Shown in pieces: positions 59,999 to 64,000 of a stretch of 64,000 nt of DNA; within the stretch, counting starts at the first letter, position 1; every line of letters starts with the position of its first letter. The stretch spans positions 2,108,001 to 2,172,000 of the forward strand of contig NZ_CP051685.1 in NCBI RefSeq assembly GCF_012849555.1. Reading direction: 5' to 3'. A model generated the notes under the pieces. That model was not told the origin of the DNA. It was given only the letters and a program-made list of their open reading frames with translations, and did not search any database. This DNA comes from Massilia forsythiae. Lineage in GTDB: Bacteria; Pseudomonadota; Gammaproteobacteria; Burkholderiales; Burkholderiaceae_D. The translations under genes were made by a program, and so were the position numbers.

Positions 59999-60829
59999 AT
60001 GCTGCAAACGCCCGCGTCGTTCACACCCTCGATCACTGTCCCGCCCGAGCCGCAAGCGGATGCACAAGCGCTCTCCTTCGTCTTCCATGGCGGACGTTTG
60101 CTGGTGCGGGAAGCCGACCTGGCGCTGCCCGATGCGGCCACGGTAGGGGCGCTGGTGCCGGATCGGCAGCGCCTGCAGCCGCTCGGCCTGCTGGACGGGC
60201 GTTATTGCCGCACCGGCTGGGTCGACGACGAGGCGGCACCGGCCGGCTACGCCTGGCGCGGCCTGCGTTCGCTGTTCGGCGAACTGGACGAGGCGCTGCT
60301 GGGCGTGGCCGGCCGCGCCTTCCAGATCGCCGAATGGGCGCGCACGCACCGCTTCTGCGGCGCCTGCGGCGGCGCCACCGCGCGCCTGCAGGGCGAGCGC
60401 TGCTTCCAATGCCTGCAGTGCGGGCACATGGCCTATCCGCGCATCTCGCCGGCGATGATGGTGTTGATCCGCAAGGGCGACGCGGTGCTGCTGGCGCTAC
60501 ACGCGCAGTCGGCGGTGGCGCGCTTCGTGCCGCTGGCGGGCTTCGTGGAGGCGGGCGAATCGATCGAGGAAACCGTGCACCGCGAAGTGTTCGAGGAAGT
60601 CGGGCTGCGCGTGCACAACCTGCGCTACTTCGGCAGCCAGTCGTGGCCGTTCCCGCATTCGCTGATGATCGCCTTCACGGCCGACTGGCTGGAAGGAGAA
60701 ATCCGCACCGATCCGGCCGAGATCCTGGAGGCGCGTTGGTTCGGTCCCGGCGACGACTGGCCGGAACGGGTGCCGCAGGTGTCGATCTCGAGCATGCTGG
60801 TGGACGCGCACCGCCCGCCCGGCCGCTGA
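59999..60829 (+). CDS. nudC: NADH pyrophosphatase (Nudix) NudC
   Basis: A 276-residue NudC that hydrolyses NAD(H) to NMN(H) and AMP and removes NAD caps from RNA. A zinc ribbon uses Cys120, Cys123, Cys138 and Cys141 (FCGACGG ... CLQCGH). The Nudix box is GFVEAGESIEETVHREVFEE (181-200), and the NAD-specific SQSWPFPHS motif follows (213-221; the consensus SQPWPFPxS has Pro instead of Ser). Start ATG 59999; its upstream sequence overlaps the promoter region of the divergent carbamoyltransferase gene. Confidence 0.96.
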   Translation: MLQTPASFTPSITVPPEPQADAQALSFVFHGGRLLVREADLALPDAATVGALVPDRQRLQPLGLLDGRYCRTGWVDDEAAPAGYAWRGLRSLFGELDEALLGVAGRAFQIAEWARTHRFCGACGGATARLQGERCFQCLQCGHMAYPRISPAMMVLIRKGDAVLLALHAQSAVARFVPLAGFVEAGESIEETVHREVFEEVGLRVHNLRYFGSQSWPFPHSLMIAFTADWLEGEIRTDPAEILEARWFGPGDDWPERVPQVSISSMLVDAHRPPGR

Positions 60830-60878
60830 CCGGAGCGCACCGGCGCGGCGGCATCATGGCAGCGGCATCGCGGCGCCG

Positions 60879-61844
60879 TCAGGGCAGCCTGGGCAGCGCG
60901 GAGGCGCCGGCGTTCGTGCTCACCGCCGTCACCGCCGTCACCGCCGCCGTAATCGGCACGCTACTCGGCGCGCCGCCCGGCGCCGCGGCGGCGATGCGGC
61001 TGTCCACGCGCAGTGCGGCGCCGCTTTCCTCGGGCTTGGCGCCGGTGTTACGCATGCGCACCACGCGCTGCATCAGGTCGAACCAGAACGGCGCGCCGAA
61101 CAGCGTGGTCGAGGCGGTCACCATCCAGCCTGCCACCTGCAGGGCGAAGTCGGCGTCGAACCGCGGCGGGAAGTCGCGCCAGCCGATCGGCAGCACGCTC
61201 AGGGCGCCGATCAGCGCCGGATCGAGCGCCGCCGGTGCGTGCTGCAGGTGGGCGCTCAAGGCCGGTTGCTGCCACAGGGTCTTGAACAGGTGGATGCTGT
61301 CGATGTTGAACAGGATCGCCAGCAGCAGCGACAGCAACAGCGAGATCAGCAGCTGGCGCCGTTTATAGGCGCCGGACATGCGCGCCATCGCATTGTCGAA
61401 CCAGCTCGCCAGCATGTCCTGGAATTGCTGCAGGTCGTGCGCGCGCCCATACAAACCCTGGAGCGCGGCGCGCAGCTGCGGATCGGGCAGGGCGTCGATG
61501 GAGGCGCGCAATTGCACGAAGTCGCCCGGAACCCGCCACAGGCTGTCCACCAGCGCAATCGCAAAGTGCGCCGGTTCGATGTAGGATGGTTTCGAGCGCA
61601 GCGCTCCCTCGCTGCGGGCATTGCCGTCGGTGTGCGGATTGACCAGCGGGTGCGCGTAGACGGCGCGCGCCAGCCCGGCAAAGCGCGGGTCGTTGAGCAT
61701 GGTCTTGATGCCCGCCAATAAAGTGTTGGCGCGCAGCCGGAACAGCGCCGCCAGCGCTTCCTGCAGGGTACTCACGATGAGGGCGACCGTGCCATAGCAA
61801 AATGTCAGGCCGATCGCGACTTCCAAGACAGTGCTGCCGAGCAT
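60879..61844 (-). CDS. Unknown membrane protein
   Basis: A 321-residue protein with an N-terminal hydrophobic helix (about 4-28), a helical soluble stretch to about 160, two further hydrophobic helices near 165-182 and 233-255, and a Pro/Ala/Val-rich tail. No family is recognised and there are no catalytic motifs. It is convergent with nudC and divergent from folE. The tail carries short Val/Thr/Ala repeats (AAVTAVTAVST). Confidence 0.6.
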   Translation of the reverse strand: MLGSTVLEVAIGLTFCYGTVALIVSTLQEALAALFRLRANTLLAGIKTMLNDPRFAGLARAVYAHPLVNPHTDGNARSEGALRSKPSYIEPAHFAIALVDSLWRVPGDFVQLRASIDALPDPQLRAALQGLYGRAHDLQQFQDMLASWFDNAMARMSGAYKRRQLLISLLLSLLLAILFNIDSIHLFKTLWQQPALSAHLQHAPAALDPALIGALSVLPIGWRDFPPRFDADFALQVAGWMVTASTTLFGAPFWFDLMQRVVRMRNTGAKPEESGAALRVDSRIAAAAPGGAPSSVPITAAVTAVTAVSTNAGASALPRLP

Positions 61845-61957
61845 GATTGATCTCCCGCAGAGGACGATGGTTCGATCACGCTAGCGCGTCCCGGTTACGG
61901 CTGCGTTCGTCTAGATCAAGCAAATGGCTTGCACCTGTGGAGGCGGCGCATTTTCTA

Positions 61958-61963
61958 TATACT
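61958..61963 (+). promoter_or_regulatory. -10 element before folE
   Basis: TATACT lies 29 bp before the folE start within ctatatactctc. A -35 at ideal spacing is not evident. Confidence 0.35.
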
Positions 61964-61992
61964 CTCGGCAATCGAAAATTTTAGGGTTTACC

Positions 61993-62559
61993 ATGTCTGA
62001 CAAAGAACTCTTCACCGAAAACGACTGGCGCCGCCTGCTGGCCAGCCTCGGCGAAGATCCCGATCGTCCCGGCCTGCACGAAACGCCGAAGCGCGTCGCC
62101 AAGGCCTGGAAGCACTGGACTTCCGGCTACGGCCAGGATCCGGTCGAGATCCTCAAGGCCTTCGAAGACGGCGCCGAGGAATACAACGAACTGATCGTGG
62201 TGCGCGGCATTCCGGTGTACAGCCATTGCGAACACCATCTGGCGCCGTTCTTCGGCAAGGCCACCGTCGGTTATCTGCCGAACGGCAAGATCGTCGGCCT
62301 GTCCAAGCTGACCCGCCTGGTCGACGTGTTTTCCAAGCGCCTGCAGGTGCAGGAACGCCTGACGGTGCAGATCGCCAACACGCTGATGGAAGTGCTGGAA
62401 CCGAAGGCGGTCGGCGTGGTCATCAAATGCCGCCACATGTGCATGGAAAGCCGCGGCATCCGCACGCCGGGCGAGGAAACCATCACGTCGGCCATGCTCG
62501 GCGAACTGCAGCCGAACCTGGCGCTGCGCACCGAATTCCTGTCGCTGGCGCACGACTGA
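61993..62559 (+). CDS. folE: GTP cyclohydrolase I
   Basis: A 188-residue enzyme forming 7,8-dihydroneopterin triphosphate from GTP, the first step of folate and biopterin synthesis. Zinc ligands Cys79, His82 and Cys150 (YSHCEHH, CRHMCMESRG) have the spacing of the E. coli enzyme. The family blocks HETPKRVAKAW and SRGIRTPGEET are intact. Start ATG 61993 (MSDKELF). Ends in an intrinsic terminator. Confidence 0.98.
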   Translation: MSDKELFTENDWRRLLASLGEDPDRPGLHETPKRVAKAWKHWTSGYGQDPVEILKAFEDGAEEYNELIVVRGIPVYSHCEHHLAPFFGKATVGYLPNGKIVGLSKLTRLVDVFSKRLQVQERLTVQIANTLMEVLEPKAVGVVIKCRHMCMESRGIRTPGEETITSAMLGELQPNLALRTEFLSLAHD

Positions 62560-62582
62560 AGGCTTGCGCAGGCAGCGGACCG

Positions 62583-62605
62583 GGGCGGCGCAGGCCGCCC
62601 TTTTT
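62583..62605 (+). terminator. Intrinsic terminator after folE
   Basis: The 7-bp stem gggcggc/gccgccc with a 4-nt loop is followed by five T, about 24 bp after the folE stop. Confidence 0.85.
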
Positions 62606-62800
62606 GTTTGCGCGGCGCCCGTTTTGTCCGCATCGCGCGGGGCCTTGTTTCGTGCACGCATCGTCCTGGCGCGATCCTGAACGCGTGCTAGACTCGTACA
62701 TACTTCTTCCTGATCGCGGCGCCGGAGATGCGCCGCCGTCATGCTTTGTTCGGGAACCGTTCCGGATCCACCGTCTCCAAGTGACTTTGAGGCGATCGAC

Positions 62801-63124
62801 ATGGCCAGGCAAACCTTTCCAAGCGACGTTGCGCGCGAAGAGTTCGATGGGGTACGCGACATGCTCGAGGCGGCGCGCCGCAAGACGCGGCCGCGCAAGC
62901 ACGACCTGTACGACGTGTTCTGCGCCATCCTGTACTTCCTGCATACCGGCGCCGCGTGGCGCAGCATGCCGCCCGACTTTCCGCCCTGGCGTACCGTACA
63001 CGAGTATTTCACCCAATGGACTATGCTGCGCGAGGGCGACCGCACGCTGCTGGAAAAGGCGCTCGAGCGCCTGGGGCGCGGTCCCGAGATCGCACGCCTG
63101 CGCCAACTGACGGGGCAGCGCTGA
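62801..63124 (+). CDS. Lone IS5-type DUF4096 (transposase N-terminal) domain
   Basis: A 107-residue protein matching only the N-terminal DUF4096 domain of IS5-family transposases (YDVFCAILYFLHTGAAWRSMPPDFPPW). The catalytic DDE domain is absent, and the chain ends in a stop before the next gene. No terminal inverted repeats or target duplication are visible around it. It is either a relic or one of the free-standing small proteins built from this domain. The 62606-62800 gap before it has no gene. Confidence 0.75.
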   Translation: MARQTFPSDVAREEFDGVRDMLEAARRKTRPRKHDLYDVFCAILYFLHTGAAWRSMPPDFPPWRTVHEYFTQWTMLREGDRTLLEKALERLGRGPEIARLRQLTGQR

Positions 63125-63143
63125 CCTGGGCATGAAAGGAGTC

Positions 63144-64000
63144 ATGGACAAGACTGGACTGGGCCGGTACGGCCCGCGCGTGTCGCGCATCGGCCTCGGC
63201 TGCATGGGCATGTCGGACCTGTACGGCCCGGCCGACCGCCACGAAAGCATCGCCACCATCCACGCCGCGCTGGACGCCGGCATGACGCTGCTCGACACCG
63301 GCGATTTCTACGGCATGGGCCACAACGAACTGCTGATCCGCGAGGCGCTGGGCGCGCGCCCGCGCGACAGCGTGCAGGTCAGCGTCAAGTTCGGCGCCCT
63401 GCGCGGGCCGGACGGCGCCTGGAGCGGCTACGATTGCCGGCCGCAGGCGGTACGCAACTTCGTCGCCTACAGCCTGAAACGCCTGGGCACCGACTATATC
63501 GACATCTACCGCCCGGCCCGGCTCGATCCGGCGGTGCCGATCGAAGATACCGTGGGTGCGATCGCCGACCTAGTCAAGGCCGGCTACGTCAGGCACATCG
63601 GCCTGTCCGAAGTCGGCGCCGACACGCTGCGCCGCGCCAGCCGCGTGCATCCGATCAGCGACCTGCAGATCGAATACTCGGTGATCTCGCGCGGCATCGA
63701 GGCGGCGATCCTGCCGGCCGCGCGCGAACTCGGCATCGGCATCACCGCCTACGGCGTGCTGTCGCGCGGCCTGATCAGCGGCCACTGGCATCGCGAGCGA
63801 GGCGGCGACAAGGATTTCCGCGCCCTGGCCAGCCCGCGTTTCCAGGAAGAGAACCTGGCCGCCAACCTGGCGCTGGTCGAGCGCATGCGCGCGCTGGCGC
63901 AGGAACTCGGCGTGACGGTGGCGCAGCTGGCGATCGCCTGGGTGGCGGCGCAGGGACCGGACATCGTCCCCCTGATCGGTGCGCGCCGGCGCGACCGCCT
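63144..64000 (+). CDS. Aldo/keto reductase, cut by the window end
   Basis: At least 285 residues of an aldo/keto reductase, NADPH-dependent, which reduces aldehydes or ketones. The barrel is complete up to residue ~285; Asp51 and Tyr56 (LLDTGDFYG) and Lys82 (SVKFG) of the catalytic tetrad are present. The position of the usual His holds Ala125 (IYRPARLDP), a known variation in some family members that would weaken aldehyde reduction. Start ATG 63144 with AAAGGA upstream; ATG 63132 is in frame. The gene continues past 64000. Confidence 0.85.
   Translation, partial: MDKTGLGRYGPRVSRIGLGCMGMSDLYGPADRHESIATIHAALDAGMTLLDTGDFYGMGHNELLIREALGARPRDSVQVSVKFGALRGPDGAWSGYDCRPQAVRNFVAYSLKRLGTDYIDIYRPARLDPAVPIEDTVGAIADLVKAGYVRHIGLSEVGADTLRRASRVHPISDLQIEYSVISRGIEAAILPAARELGIGITAYGVLSRGLISGHWHRERGGDKDFRALASPRFQEENLAANLALVERMRALAQELGVTVAQLAIAWVAAQGPDIVPLIGARRRDR

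Overview
This 64 kb window is a GC-rich bacterial chromosome segment. Its gene content and style (uvrA divergent from ssb, GTP-dependent pckG, a TonB-dependent receptor with a gluconate pathway, an exporter-type surface sugar cluster, heavy Ala/Arg/Pro codon bias) fit an aerobic betaproteobacterium of the Oxalobacteraceae, Massilia or Duganella being the likeliest kind. That assignment is an inference from style; no 16S or other marker was compared.

Layout. 109-6132: an accessory-looking unit with a frame-broken unknown gene, a caspase-like (C14) peptidase and a subtilisin-like (S8) peptidase. The two peptidases carry copies of the same roughly 100-residue C-terminal module. 6197-6308: copy 1 of a dispersed element ending in hairpins. 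6434-18639: mostly single metabolic genes (catalase, a short asparaginase-domain protein, a frameshifted unknown gene, a D-2-hydroxyacid dehydrogenase, pckG, a LysR regulator divergent from a medium-chain reductase, a PAP2/haloperoxidase-like lipoprotein, a GH39-type glycosidase), then copy 2 of the dispersed element (18653-18792). 18885-22739: uvrA and ssb, divergent. 22806-23165: a DUF1428 protein.

23384-35458 is the best-understood block: a promoter and cobalamin riboswitch followed by fourteen tightly coupled genes. They encode the cobalt importer CbiMNQO and most of the corrin-ring pathway (CobM/CbiF, CbiX with a histidine-rich tail, CbiC, CbiD, CbiET, CbiL, CbiG split into two genes, CbiH), ending with a [2Fe-2S] ferredoxin-like protein. 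No precorrin-6A reductase gene is present in the block. Next come a very large double hybrid histidine kinase (35621-39823) and an alpha/beta hydrolase.

40753-52278, all on the minus strand, looks like a glycan and sugar-acid utilisation locus: a GH1-type glycosidase, gluconokinase, TonB-dependent receptor, GntP permease, a double beta-helix polysaccharide-acting enzyme fused to a propeller-like region, an esterase and a ThuA-like protein. LacI-type palindromes sit in front of gntK, and an AraC regulator lies just upstream. 53561-55222 is a chemoreceptor. 55351-59833 is a small surface-sugar cluster (DUF4254 protein, GT2, a half-length GT9, a full-length GT9, a half-length carbamoyltransferase). 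The right end holds nudC, an unknown membrane protein, folE, a lone IS5-type DUF4096 domain and an aldo/keto reductase cut by the window edge.

Two cross-cutting patterns stand out. In-frame tandem repeats with a 15-bp period (pentapeptide linkers) occur in at least seven places in unrelated genes. Full-length reading frames are broken in two genes in the first 10 kb, which may be real decay or assembly error.
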